Shown piece by piece: positions 39,340-50,970 of a DNA stretch of 64,000 nt. This DNA is from Pseudomonadota bacterium. GTDB taxonomy: Bacteria; Pseudomonadota; Gammaproteobacteria; Burkholderiales; Thiobacillaceae. The first letter of the stretch is position 1. Every line of letters begins with the position of its first letter. The position numbers and the translations under genes were made by a program. Location of the stretch: positions 1 through 64,000 of the forward strand of contig JAURYL010000060.1 of the NCBI GenBank assembly GCA_030653935.1, in the 5' to 3' direction. The notes below the pieces were generated by a model that did not search any database, was not told the DNA's origin, and was given only the letters and a program-made list of their open reading frames with translations.

Positions 39340-39630
39340 ATGAAGATTCGCCCGTTGCACGACCGCGTTGTTGTCAAGCGCATGGAAGAAGAGCGCAAAA
39401 CCGCCTCTGGCATCGTTATCCCCGACACCGCTACCGAGAAGCCCGATCAAGGCGAAATCGTCGCCGTCGGCACCGGCAAGAAAGATGATCAAGGCAAGCA
39501 CATCGCTCTCGACGTCAAGGTCGGCGACCGCGTGTTGTTCGGCAAGTACTCCGGGCAGACCGTGAAGGTCGATGGCCAGGAACTCCTCGTGATGCGCGAG
39601 GAAGACATCATGGGCGTGGTCGAGAACTGA
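39340..39630 (+). CDS. groES: Co-chaperonin GroES
   Basis: [44 protein letters not shown]. Confidence 0.98.
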   Translation: MKIRPLHDRVVVKRMEEERKTASGIVIPDTATEKPDQGEIVAVGTGKKDDQGKHIALDVKVGDRVLFGKYSGQTVKVDGQELLVMREEDIMGVVEN

Positions 39631-39650
39631 TACGGATGTCCGCGCGCTAG

Positions 39651-41417
<1,767 letters not shown>

Positions 41418-41469
41418 GTCCGGTTGCTTTACCGGGCGCATTTGCCAGCAACTGCCCCGGTTGCCACAC

Positions 41470-41502
41470 AGCAAAACCCCGCTTCGGCGGGGTTTTGCTT
41501 TT
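41470..41502. terminator. Rho-independent terminator downstream of groEL
   Basis: AGCAAAACCCCGCTTCGGCGGGGTTTTGCTTTT. Confidence 0.92.
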
Positions 41503-41594
41503 GTAGCGCCGGCTGAGCGTGGTTGTTGCCGCTTCAGCGGCTTACAACCACGGCCTACCCCTCGCGGGTATCCAGCCTGCTCGCACCGCGCCAA

Positions 41595-42014
41595 CTACGC
41601 CGTAGGCACAACCACCCTTGGCGTGATGTCGAGACGCCGGGCGCGGCGCGCGAAGCGGCGGTCATCAAAGCTCAGGAATTCGGTGCAGTGGCTGCTCGCC
41701 AACAAATGCAGCGCATCGGCGAAGTCGAGTCCTTGCAAATGCCAGCCCAGGGCATCGGCAACGCGAGCCCATTCCTCGACGCTGACGTTGGGCAGCCCCA
41801 GCAAGTGTCTAATGACGCGCACGAAATCCTCGGCGGTGAAGCCATAAAACGCCCGCAACACCCATTCGAGTTCGAGAATCACCGTCAGGGGCACGAAAAC
41901 CTGCGCCGATTCACTCAGGATGCGGCGAGCAATCGGACGCTGCGCGGTGGCTTCGGGATCGGCCGGGTCATCAACGTAGAAACGCGCCAGGATGTTGGTA
42001 TCAAGCGCGATCAT
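41595..42014 (-). CDS. vapC: VapC-like PIN-domain toxin
   Basis: MIALDTNILARFYVDDP ... LTVILELEWVLR ... GLDFADALHL ... FLSFDDRRFARRA. Confidence 0.9.
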   Translation of the reverse strand: MIALDTNILARFYVDDPADPEATAQRPIARRILSESAQVFVPLTVILELEWVLRAFYGFTAEDFVRVIRHLLGLPNVSVEEWARVADALGWHLQGLDFADALHLLASSHCTEFLSFDDRRFARRARRLDITPRVVVPTA

Positions 42015-42261
42015 CTTCAGCTTCCCGCATGGCAAGCGCCACATCGAAATCAGCCAGCCGGCGCTCACCCGGCCGCCGGCAAACCAGCATGCCGAAGCCG
42101 TCATCGACCTGGGTTTGAACAACCTGACGCTTCACCTCGGCATGAATGACGCTCCCTTCCAGGCTGAAATCGAGCTGGCAACCCGGTGTGATACCCAGGC
42201 GTCGGCGAATCTCCACAGGAATGACAACCTGGCCCTTATCGGAAACAGTAACAGTCAGCAT
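42001..42261 (-). CDS. vapB: VapB/AbrB-like antitoxin
   Basis: MLTVTVSDKGQVVIPVEIRRRLGITPG; overlaps vapC. Confidence 0.9.
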   Translation of the reverse strand: MLTVTVSDKGQVVIPVEIRRRLGITPGCQLDFSLEGSVIHAEVKRQVVQTQVDDGFGMLVCRRPGERRLADFDVALAMREAEDDRA

Positions 42262-42449
42262 GTTGGTCTCTTTCTCTTACATGGTAAGAATAATGTAGCA
42301 CAGGGCAGGGCGGACGACGCTGATCACAGCGGCAGGGGGGATGTGCCGGCTACTTTATGGCGGTGCTGGAAGATATGACCATCCTTTGCAGGCGGCATGG
42401 ACTCCCAAGTTCGGTTGGCTCGGCTGGGCTCGCGCCTTGATTGGTCGTA

Positions 42450-42504
42450 CAGCAAACCCCGCTTCGGCGGTTTTGCTTTTGTAGCGCCGGCTTCCAGCCG
42501 GCTA
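42450..42504. repeat. Degenerate second copy of groEL terminator plus family-2 REP
   Basis: CAGCAAACCCCGCTTCGGCGGTTTTGCTTTTGTAGCGCCGGCTTCCAGCCGGC, compare 41469-41516. Confidence 0.85.
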
Positions 42505-42572
42505 TCTCACCTTCATAAGACATCAGCCACCGTGCTAATCTACATTTATGTAGATTTTCCTAGGACAAGGCC

Positions 42573-42830
42573 ATGCAAATTTCCGCCGTCGTCTCGGACG
42601 ACACCCAACGCCTGCTCGATGCCACGGTGCAGAAGCGCGGTCTAAAGAAGGGTTTCGTCATTGAAACTGCCCTGCGCCACTATCTTCTCGCCCTCAATGC
42701 CTTCCCCGGCGAATTCATCGTCCCGCCGGTGCTAACGGTTACCCCGGAAAGCTGGCAAACCGTCACCGATGCCCTCGCCGATACCTCGGAACCCACCCCG
42801 GCGCTGCGTCAATTGTTGAGCGATGCTTGA
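42573..42830 (+). CDS. Ribbon-helix-helix-like antitoxin
   Basis: MQISAVVSDDTQRLLDATVQKRGLKKGFVIETALRHYL; overlaps downstream GNAT gene. Confidence 0.72.
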   Translation: MQISAVVSDDTQRLLDATVQKRGLKKGFVIETALRHYLLALNAFPGEFIVPPVLTVTPESWQTVTDALADTSEPTPALRQLLSDA

Positions 42831-43344
42831 ACTGCGCACGCTTCGCCCGGAAGACGAGCGCGGCCAGTTTCGCTCGGGCAACCCGGCGCTGGACTATTTC
42901 TTCCAGCAATTCGCCGGGCAAAACAAGTTTCGCCACCACATCGGCACCACCTATGTCGCCGTCGAGGATGGGCTGATTCTCGGCTATGCCACGGTCAGTC
43001 CGGCGCATCTGGAATGTGCCGAGCTGGCCGAGTCGGAACGCAAGCGCCTACCCAACTACCCGCTACCGGTTCTGCGTCTCGCGCGCCTCGCCACCCATGA
43101 GGAGGCCCAGGGGAAAGGCATCGGAAAGGCCTTGCTGCACCACGTCTTCCTGCTGGCTACCCGAATGAGCGCGGATTTCGGCTGCGTCGGTCTGTTGGTG
43201 GATGCCAAGCCGGAAGCGGTGGGCTATTACGCGACATTCGGCTTTCTGCCCTTGCACCCGGTCACCGGCGAGTCGCCCATGCAGCCGCTGCCCATGTTCC
43301 TCGCCATCCAGAAATTGACTCGATTGTTGGCGAGTGGCCAATAG
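42823..43344 (+). CDS. GNAT acetyltransferase, putative TA toxin
   Basis: LARLATHEEAQGKGIGKALLHHVF, VDAKPEAVGYYATFGF; paired with RHH-like gene. Confidence 0.85.
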   Translation: MLELRTLRPEDERGQFRSGNPALDYFFQQFAGQNKFRHHIGTTYVAVEDGLILGYATVSPAHLECAELAESERKRLPNYPLPVLRLARLATHEEAQGKGIGKALLHHVFLLATRMSADFGCVGLLVDAKPEAVGYYATFGFLPLHPVTGESPMQPLPMFLAIQKLTRLLASGQ

Positions 43345-43535
43345 TTGCGCGGAGTGAGACAGGGGATGGGGAAATACCACATCCCGGGCAATACGGTTAC
43401 GGTAGCGGCGGCCTTGCGATGTGGTTTTGACCACCAGGGTAATGCCGTGGACACTGCCCAGAGCAATGAGGATTTTCTTGGCTTCTTCGCCGTCGTGAAG
43501 AGTGAAGTGTTGATCGACGAAGAGGGTGCCGGGAG

Positions 43536-44093
43536 TCATGCGTGGCGGAAGTGGGAAACGAATGCTTGCCGTTCGGCGATCACCTCATGCATGACTTCCA
43601 CCTCTTGCTTGCGCAAGGCGAGATCGTAGGGGATGTGTTGCTGCCGACCGCCTTGTTCAACGTAGATATTGTGCCAGGGTTGATTTTCGAGATGGGTCGC
43701 CTCGATCATGTCGTCGGCGCGGGTATCGCGAAACTCTTCCGCCAGGCCCTGCATGATGCGCAGTTCTCGCTTGCTGAATTGACTGTCATCAAACTCAGCC
43801 ACCGGCCTGACCACCAGCATCGTCCCATTGCGTGTGGGTTTCTCGACGAATTCCACTTTATCGGCCAGGTCAGGTTCCGGCATGTCGACTTCCTCGTAGA
43901 GATCGACCGGCACAGGCCCCATTTTCCAGGCGAAATACTCCATGCCCGTCACCGACCGCCCTGTTTCCTTGAAGTGCTCGAAGTCGAGGAAATAGAGCAG
44001 CTTGCAGAGCTTGATCTTGCCCAGAAAGCGGGTGTTCTTGGCGAAAAAGATGATGGCATTGATCAACTTATCGCGTTCGTGGGTAACTAGCAT
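43536..44093 (-). CDS. Panacea/SocA-like (DUF4065) antitoxin domain protein
   Basis: FLGKIKLCKLLYFLDFEHFKETGRSVTGMEYFAWKMGPVPVDLYEE. Confidence 0.8.
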   Translation of the reverse strand: MLVTHERDKLINAIIFFAKNTRFLGKIKLCKLLYFLDFEHFKETGRSVTGMEYFAWKMGPVPVDLYEEVDMPEPDLADKVEFVEKPTRNGTMLVVRPVAEFDDSQFSKRELRIMQGLAEEFRDTRADDMIEATHLENQPWHNIYVEQGGRQQHIPYDLALRKQEVEVMHEVIAERQAFVSHFRHA

Positions 44094-44350
44094 GGCTCTC
44101 TATGTTGGCTATTTGGGCATAAGCCGTAGACCGCCGCACTCTACCATGTGCGGTTGTTTTCTCGGTCTGATGCCGGCATGCGCATACGTGTGTATCTGTC
44201 GTTGATGTGCGGGGGCGCAATACCTCAGATACCTGCGTTTTAAACGTATTACATCCGTTGCCCTCTCCACGCGCTCCCTCTCCATCTGCCTCGACGAACA
44301 GACCGATGCTCTCCCGCGCGCCTTCCGCCCGTGCCCGCATGGCTGCCGGT

Positions 44351-44376
44351 TTGCCGGCTGGAAGCCGGCGCTACAA
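44351..44376. repeat. REP-like hairpin (family 2, reverse orientation)
   Basis: TTGCCGGCTGGAAGCCGGCGCTACAA. Confidence 0.8.
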
Positions 44377-44512
44377 GTGCGCGTCACGTTGCCGGTCAGT
44401 ACCATCGGCTTGCCGCCGCGATGGTTCCTGCCCTGTCTGTTACGATTTGACGCGATTGCCCGCGCGGCCGATTCACGGCGCGGCGTGGCGGTCCATTTCC
44501 CAGGAAAGCTTC

Positions 44513-47206
44513 ATGCACACCCCGAACACCATCCATCTCAAGGACTACACGCCGCCGGCCTGGCTGGTCGATACGGTCGATCTCCATGTCGCGATTCATG
44601 ACGGTTATGCCGAGGTGCGCGCGCGGCTGGCTTGCCGACGCAATCCGCTGGGGGGCGGCGGCGAGTTTGTGCTCGATGGCGAGGAACTCGCGTTGCGCTC
44701 GATCAGTTTCGACGGCGTGGCGCTCGCGCCCGACCGCTACGCGCTGGCCGACGACACGCTGACCATCGCCGCGCCCCTGGCCGATGCCTTCACCCTGGAA
44801 ACCGTGGTGCGTATCCTGCCGGACGCGAACACCCAGCTTTCCGGTCTGTTCCGTTCCCGCGACGGTTACTTCACCCAGTGCGAGGCCGAGGGCTTCCGCC
44901 GCATCACTTATTTCCCGGACCGGCCCGACGTGATGGCGCGCTACACCTGTACCGTCGAGGCGGAACGCGCGCGCTTTCCGCAACTGCTGTCCAACGGCAA
45001 TCTGGTCGCTTCCGGTGAGGTCGAGAGTGACGCCGCACGCCACTGGGCGCGTTGGGAAGACCCGTTCGCCAAGCCTTGCTATTTGTTCGCCCTGGTCGCC
45101 GCGAAACTGGATGTGCTGGAGGACCGTTTCGTTACCCGCTCCGGGCGCGAGGTGCGTCTCGCGGTCTATGTCGAACCCGGCAAGCTGGACCAGTGCGGCC
45201 ATGCCATGGACGCGGTGAAGAAGGCGATGCGCTGGGACGAGGAACGCTTCGGCCTGGAAATGGACCTCGACCACTACATGATCGTCGCGGTGGGCGACTT
45301 CAACATGGGCGCGATGGAGAACAAGGGCCTCAACATCTTCAACACCAAGTACGTGCTGGCCCGCCCCGACACCGCGACCGACAGCGATTACCAGAACATC
45401 GACCGCGTCGTCGCCCACGAGTATTTCCACAACTGGACCGGCAACCGCGTCACCTGCCGCGACTGGTTCCAGCTTTCGCTGAAGGAAGGCCTCACCGTCT
45501 TCCGCGACCAGGAATTCGGCGCCGACACCCATTCGCGCGCGGCCACCCGCATCCAGGAAGTACGCAACCTGCGCATCGGCCAGTTCCCCGAGGACGCGGG
45601 GCCGATGGCGCATCCGGTGCGGCCGGCCTCGTATGCCGAGATCAACAATTTCTATACCGCGACGGTGTACGGCAAGGGCGCCGAGGTGGTGCGCATGATC
45701 CACACCCTGATCGGCCGCGAGGCGTTTCGTGCCGGCATGGACCTGTATTTCCAGCGCCACGACGGCGAGGCCGTGACCTGCGAGGATTTTGTCGCCGCCA
45801 TGCGCGACGCTTCCGGCATCGACCTGGGCCAGTTCCGCCGCTGGTATGCCCGCGCCGGCACCCCGCGCCTGCAAGCCGTCGGCAACTGGGAGGCGGCGAG
45901 CCGCCGCTATACCCTGACCCTGACGCAAAGCCTGGCGCCGACCGCCTATGAGGCGCGTCTTCAGGACGCCGGCATGGCGATCGACATCGGCCCGCTGCAC
46001 CTTCCGGTGGCGCTCGGCCTGGTGTTGCCCGATGGCACGGATGCGCCGCTGCGCCTTGCCGGCGAAGTCGCGCCCCAGGGTGGCACGCGCGTGCTGGCGT
46101 TGACCGAGCCGGCGCGGACCTTCGTGTTCGAGGACATCGATGCCGCACCGGTCGCCTCCCTGTTGCGCGACTTTTCGGCGCCGGTGCATCTCGATTTCGA
46201 CCAGACGGATGCGGAACTCGCCCATCTGATGGCACACGATTCCGACCCCTTCAACCGCTGGGAGGCCGGCCAGCGTCTCGCCACCCGCGTGTTGCTCGCC
46301 GGCATCGATGCCGGCGGCGAGGGCACGGCCTGGATTCCCGAGGCCTTCGTCGCCGCCTGCGGTCGCGTGCTCACAAGCGGCCTCGACGAGGATGCCGCGC
46401 TCGCCGCCGAAGCTTTGATCCTGCCGGCCGAGCAGGTGCTGGCGGAGGAAATGGTCGGCTGCGGCCAGGTCATCGACCCGGAGGCGATCCACTGCGCCCG
46501 CGTCGCGCTGCGCCGCCAACTCGCCGCGCGGCTGCGCGACCCGTTCGAGACGGTCTGGGCGGCGTTGGCGCCGGTCGAACCCTACGCGCCGGACGCCGCC
46601 CAGGCGGGTCGCCGCGCCTTGCGCAACGTCTGCCTCGGCTATCTCGCGGAATCTGACTCGGCCGATCTGCGCGCTTCGGTGTTGCCGCGCCTGCTGGCCC
46701 AACTCGAACACGGCGGCAACATGACTGATGTGATCGCCGCGCTCTCCAGCCTCGCCAATCTCGACTTGCCCGAACGCGAAACCGCCCTCGCGGCGTTCTA
46801 CGCGCGCTGGCAGGATGAGGCGCTGGTGGTCGACAAATGGCTGTCGGTGCAATCGACTTCGCGCCTGCCCGGCACCGTCGCGCGGGTGCGCGAACTGATG
46901 CGGCACCCGGCTTTCGACCTGAAGAACCCGAACAAGGTCTATTCCCTGGTGCGCGGTTTTTCCGGCGCCAACCCGCGCCAGTTCCACGCGGCCGACGGTA
47001 GCGGCTATCAGTTGCTTGCCGATGTCATCATCGAATTGCAGGCGATGAACCCGCAAGTCGCCTCACGCCTGGCGCGCGGCTTTGACCGCTGGCGCCAGTT
47101 CGACGGCCAACGCCAGAACCACGCCAGGGCGGCGCTGGAACGAATCGCGGCCTGTGAACGTTTGGCCAAGGATGTTGCCGAAGTGGTCGGCAATGCCTTG
47201 AAGTAA
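44513..47206 (+). CDS. pepN: Aminopeptidase N (M1 family)
   Basis: GAMENKGLNIFNTKYVLA, VVAHEYFHNWTGNRVTCRDWFQLSLKEGLTVFRDQEF. Confidence 0.96.
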   Translation: MHTPNTIHLKDYTPPAWLVDTVDLHVAIHDGYAEVRARLACRRNPLGGGGEFVLDGEELALRSISFDGVALAPDRYALADDTLTIAAPLADAFTLETVVRILPDANTQLSGLFRSRDGYFTQCEAEGFRRITYFPDRPDVMARYTCTVEAERARFPQLLSNGNLVASGEVESDAARHWARWEDPFAKPCYLFALVAAKLDVLEDRFVTRSGREVRLAVYVEPGKLDQCGHAMDAVKKAMRWDEERFGLEMDLDHYMIVAVGDFNMGAMENKGLNIFNTKYVLARPDTATDSDYQNIDRVVAHEYFHNWTGNRVTCRDWFQLSLKEGLTVFRDQEFGADTHSRAATRIQEVRNLRIGQFPEDAGPMAHPVRPASYAEINNFYTATVYGKGAEVVRMIHTLIGREAFRAGMDLYFQRHDGEAVTCEDFVAAMRDASGIDLGQFRRWYARAGTPRLQAVGNWEAASRRYTLTLTQSLAPTAYEARLQDAGMAIDIGPLHLPVALGLVLPDGTDAPLRLAGEVAPQGGTRVLALTEPARTFVFEDIDAAPVASLLRDFSAPVHLDFDQTDAELAHLMAHDSDPFNRWEAGQRLATRVLLAGIDAGGEGTAWIPEAFVAACGRVLTSGLDEDAALAAEALILPAEQVLAEEMVGCGQVIDPEAIHCARVALRRQLAARLRDPFETVWAALAPVEPYAPDAAQAGRRALRNVCLGYLAESDSADLRASVLPRLLAQLEHGGNMTDVIAALSSLANLDLPERETALAAFYARWQDEALVVDKWLSVQSTSRLPGTVARVRELMRHPAFDLKNPNKVYSLVRGFSGANPRQFHAADGSGYQLLADVIIELQAMNPQVASRLARGFDRWRQFDGQRQNHARAALERIAACERLAKDVAEVVGNALK

Positions 47207-47289
47207 GGAGCCGAGAAACCCCCACGACAGGCTTCGCGGCCGCCGCCAGCCATCCCCATCACGACTCACGATTGACCCTCTGGAACCTC

Positions 47290-49050
47290 ATGCAACTCGA
47301 AAACACAACGAGCGAAAGCTTTATCTCCGGCAAGGATGCCTCGCTGGAATCCTCCATTCTCTCCATGCGGGCCAAGCTGGCGGCGCTGGGTTTCCAGATC
47401 GAGGAACGTTCCTGGCTGAACCCCATCGCCAATGCCTGGTCAGTGCACATCCGCGACAGCGACTGCCCGCTGTTGTTTACCAATGGCAAGGGCGCCTCGG
47501 AAAAGGCGGCGCTGGCGAGTGCCCTGGGTGAGTTTTTCGAGCGTCTTGGCTGCAATTATTTCTGGTCGCATTACTACCTGGGCGGCACCCTGGCGGCGCG
47601 CGCGCATGTTCACTACCCACGGGAACAATGGTTTCCCATGCCGGACGACGATGCCTGGCCGGAGGGCTTGCTGGATGCGGAACTCCGCGCTTTCTACAAC
47701 CCGGATGCGGCGGTACCCGCCAGCGCCCTGGTTGATCGCAACTCCGGCAACGCCGCGCGCGGCATCTGCGCCTTGCCCTACCAGCGGCAGCGTGACGGCG
47801 CGACGCTGTGGTTTCCGGTCAATCTGATCGGCAATCTGTATGTCAGCAACGGCATGTCGGCGGGCAATACGGCGGCCGAGGCGCGGGTGCAGGCGCTCTC
47901 CGAAATCTTCGAGCAGCAGGTCAAATTCCGCATCATCGGTGAGGGGCTGTGCCTGCCCGACGTGCCGGAGGCGGTGATCGCCCGTTACCCGAAAATCGCG
48001 GCCGGCATCCGCGATCTGCGCGCCGCCGGCTTCGGCATCCTGGTCAAGGACGCCTCGCTCGGCGGCCGCTATCCGGTGATGAACGTGACCCTGCTGAATC
48101 CGCATGACCAGGGCTGTTTCGCCAGCTTCGGCGCGCATCCGCGATTCGAGGTCGCGCTGGAGCGCGCGCTCACCGAACTATTGCAAGGCCGCGCGCTGGA
48201 CGCGCTGGGCGATTTTCCGGAGCCGGGTTTCGACCTCGATGAAATCGCCGACGCGCCGAATCTGGAGATTCATTTCGTCGATTCCAGCGGCATCATCAGT
48301 TGGGAATTCCTGCGCGCGACGCCGGATTTCGAATTCGCTGATTGGGATCATGACGGCGGGGTTGGCAAAACCACGGAACAGGAATTTGCCTGGTTGTGCG
48401 AGGCGATCCATGCCGACGAGCGCGACATCTACATCGCAGATTTCTCCCACCTGGGCGTTTACGCCTGCCGCATCCTGGTGCCGGGCATGTCCGAGATCTA
48501 TCCGCTCGACGACCTGGAATGGAACAACAACAGCGTCGGCAACCAGTTGCACGCTGCCATCCTGCATCTGCCGCAACTCGATGACGCCGCGGTCCGGGAA
48601 CTGCTCGATACCCTGAACGAACTCGGCCTCGACGATCAGCGTCTGGTCGCCGCGCTGATCGGCCTGGCCGCCGATGCCGGCTCGCTTTGGCAAGACCTGC
48701 GCGTGGGCGAATTGAAGACGCTGCTCGCCCTCGCCCTCCAGGACGCCGATGCCACGCGCGAGGGCTGCCAATGGGTCCGCCATTTCGAACAACTCGACCC
48801 GGCGCGCCGGTTGGTCTACCGCTGCATCGAAACGCTGCTGGAGATGGAGCAGGCCGGGAATTACAACGCCAGCCTGCTCTGCCTGTATGGCGCCGACACC
48901 CTGGATACGGCCCAGGCCATGCTGCGCGGCGAGCGCCGCTATTTCGGCCTGCAAGCCCCCGGCCTCGACCTGGCCGGCTGCGAGATGCATCAGCGTCTGC
49001 TCGCGGCTTATCGCAAGCTGGACTTCAGCGCTCCCGGCAACGGCGTTTGA
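47290..49050 (+). CDS. ycaO: YcaO-domain protein
   Basis: GKGASEKAALASALGEFFERLGCNYFWSHYYLG; GMSAGNTAAEARVQALSEIFEQQVK; ADFSHLGVYACRILVPGMSEIYP. Confidence 0.92.
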   Translation: MQLENTTSESFISGKDASLESSILSMRAKLAALGFQIEERSWLNPIANAWSVHIRDSDCPLLFTNGKGASEKAALASALGEFFERLGCNYFWSHYYLGGTLAARAHVHYPREQWFPMPDDDAWPEGLLDAELRAFYNPDAAVPASALVDRNSGNAARGICALPYQRQRDGATLWFPVNLIGNLYVSNGMSAGNTAAEARVQALSEIFEQQVKFRIIGEGLCLPDVPEAVIARYPKIAAGIRDLRAAGFGILVKDASLGGRYPVMNVTLLNPHDQGCFASFGAHPRFEVALERALTELLQGRALDALGDFPEPGFDLDEIADAPNLEIHFVDSSGIISWEFLRATPDFEFADWDHDGGVGKTTEQEFAWLCEAIHADERDIYIADFSHLGVYACRILVPGMSEIYPLDDLEWNNNSVGNQLHAAILHLPQLDDAAVRELLDTLNELGLDDQRLVAALIGLAADAGSLWQDLRVGELKTLLALALQDADATREGCQWVRHFEQLDPARRLVYRCIETLLEMEQAGNYNASLLCLYGADTLDTAQAMLRGERRYFGLQAPGLDLAGCEMHQRLLAAYRKLDFSAPGNGV

Positions 49051-49078
49051 CCCGCACCCCGTCAAAAGGATGAAACCC

Positions 49079-49543
49079 ATGCACCCGCGCAGCCTGCTCA
49101 TCGCCATGCTCATCACCTGCGCGACAACGCCCGTCGCGGCCGAAACCGTCGGCTGCGTCACCACCGCCTGGAAGCTGATCGGCGCCAATCACAAGGTTTG
49201 TGTCGAAGCCTTCGCCGACCCGAGGATCGCGGGGGTGACCTGCCATGTCAGCCAGGCCAAGACCGGCGGCGTCTACGGCTCGCTCGGCCTGGCGCAGGAC
49301 CCCTCCCAGTTTTCCCTGGCTTGCCGGCAAACCGGGCCGATCACCCTGCCCGCCAAACTGCCGGAGGAGGAGGAAGTGTTTTCCGAAGACACCTCCATCC
49401 TGTTCAAGGAAACCCGGGTCATCCGCCTCTGGGACGCGGCCAACCGCACCCTCGTCTATCTCGCCATCAGCCGAAGACTGATCGAGGGCGCCCCCGCCAA
49501 CAGCATTTCCACGGTTCCGGTGATGCCCTGGGGCGGGCGATAG
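49079..49543 (+). CDS. creA: CreA family protein
   Basis: Signal peptide; DPRIAGVTCHVSQAKTGGVYGSLGLAQDPSQFSLACRQTGPI. Confidence 0.9.
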   Translation: MHPRSLLIAMLITCATTPVAAETVGCVTTAWKLIGANHKVCVEAFADPRIAGVTCHVSQAKTGGVYGSLGLAQDPSQFSLACRQTGPITLPAKLPEEEEVFSEDTSILFKETRVIRLWDAANRTLVYLAISRRLIEGAPANSISTVPVMPWGGR

Positions 49544-49622
49544 GCGAGGGGCGGGGTTCGGCACCTCCCGGCACCTGTGGCCGTCGCCTTCGCGGGACGG
49601 CTTGCGGCGGTTCGGCAGACGT

Positions 49623-49655
49623 AGGATGTGGTGAGCGCAGCGAACCGCATCAAAC
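49623..49655. repeat. Half copy of palindromic repeat family 3
   Basis: GTAGGATGTGGTGAGCGCAGCGAACCGCATCAA. Confidence 0.65.
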
Positions 49656-49764
49656 ACGGTCGCGTGCGCTGAACCTGAACGTTCCGACCGCGCCGATGTG
49701 AACAACCCCGGTCAGGCCCACGAGGCCGGCGGGACGCCGGCGCTACAGGTGCCGTTGCGGCGGT

Positions 49765-50970
49765 TCAGGGGTAGAGCAATACCGCAGCCCTTTCCTCAAG
49801 CCAGGCGACTTCGTCGGTTTTGGCCAGGGCATCCAGGTCGTCCGGTGTCGCGCTGGGGTCGTCCACCCAGTGTCGCAGCAGCTCACTGCCGTTGATCAGG
49901 TCGATGGCGAGGCGGTCGTGTTCGTATTCGTAGCCGAAGTCGCGCCATAGCGGGTAGTCGGGCTGGAGTTGTCGGAGTGCCTTGAAGGCGAGGGCTTGCA
50001 GGCGCCAGGGGCGGAAGGCGGCGTGGTCGTAGGCTGCGTCCTCGACGTGAATCTGCACCCCGGCGCAGAGCTTTCCGGCGTGTTTGTGGAAGGTCGGCTC
50101 GAACCAGCATTCACGCAGTCGGCAGCCTCGCAGCCAGTGCGGCGCCAGCTCGAGCATGGCGGCGAGCAGGGCGCGGGCGTCAAGGTCGGGGGCGCCGAAC
50201 AATTCCAGCGGCCGCGTGGTGCCGCGCCCCTCGGACAGGGTGGCGCCTTCGAGCATGACGGTGCCGGCGTAGGCGCGCGCCATCCACAGGTTGGCGGCGT
50301 TGGGGCTGGGGTTGACCCAGGCGCGTTCGCCCAGCGGCCAGCCGTAACCCGGCGCGGCGTCCGGTTGCCAGCCGTGCATTTCGATCACCCGATAATCCAC
50401 ATCGAGTTTCAGCGTCCGGATAAACCAGTGCCCCATCTCGCCCAGGGTGAGGCCGTGGCGCATCGGCATGGGGCCGGCGCCGACGAAACTCTCCCAGCCG
50501 GGGCGCAGGATCAGCCCTTCCACCGGGCGGCCGACGGGATTGGGCCGGTCCAAAACCCAGACACTTTTCCCAGCCCTCGCCGCCGCTTCCAGCACATAGC
50601 GCAGGGTGGTGATGAAGGTGTAGATGCGGCAACCGAGGTCTTGCAGATCGACCAGCAGCACGTCGAAGGTATCCAGCATCGCCTGAGTGGGACGGCGCAC
50701 TTCGCCGTAGAGGCTGAATACCGGGATGCCGTGGACCGGGTCGAGGAAGTCGGGCGATTCCACCATGTTGTCCTGCTTGTCGCCGCGCAGGCCGTGTTGC
50801 GGGCCGAAGGCGGCGGTGAGCTGGAGGTCGGGCAGGGCGGCGAGGGCATCGAGGGCATGAGTCAGGTCTTCGCTCACCGAGGCGGGGTGGGCCAGCAAGG
50901 CGACGCGACGGCCGCGCAGGGGTTGCCGCAGGGCGGGATCGGCAAGGAAACGGTCGAGGCCGAATTTCAT
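49765..50970 (-). CDS. DUF1343 (NamZ-like) protein
   Basis: GRRVALLAHPASV, FGPQHGLRGDKQDNM, VDLQDLGCRIYTFITTLRYVLEAA, DRPNPVG; start MKFGLDRFLAD. Confidence 0.88.
   Translation of the reverse strand: MKFGLDRFLADPALRQPLRGRRVALLAHPASVSEDLTHALDALAALPDLQLTAAFGPQHGLRGDKQDNMVESPDFLDPVHGIPVFSLYGEVRRPTQAMLDTFDVLLVDLQDLGCRIYTFITTLRYVLEAAARAGKSVWVLDRPNPVGRPVEGLILRPGWESFVGAGPMPMRHGLTLGEMGHWFIRTLKLDVDYRVIEMHGWQPDAAPGYGWPLGERAWVNPSPNAANLWMARAYAGTVMLEGATLSEGRGTTRPLELFGAPDLDARALLAAMLELAPHWLRGCRLRECWFEPTFHKHAGKLCAGVQIHVEDAAYDHAAFRPWRLQALAFKALRQLQPDYPLWRDFGYEYEHDRLAIDLINGSELLRHWVDDPSATPDDLDALAKTDEVAWLEERAAVLLYP

Noticed and set aside
44396-47056. 886-aa antisense ORF opposite pepN
   Set aside because: Expected mirror ORF from GC-skewed codon usage; composition is biased (V, G, H, R, A rich) with no recognisable domain, and the sense strand is unambiguous PepN.
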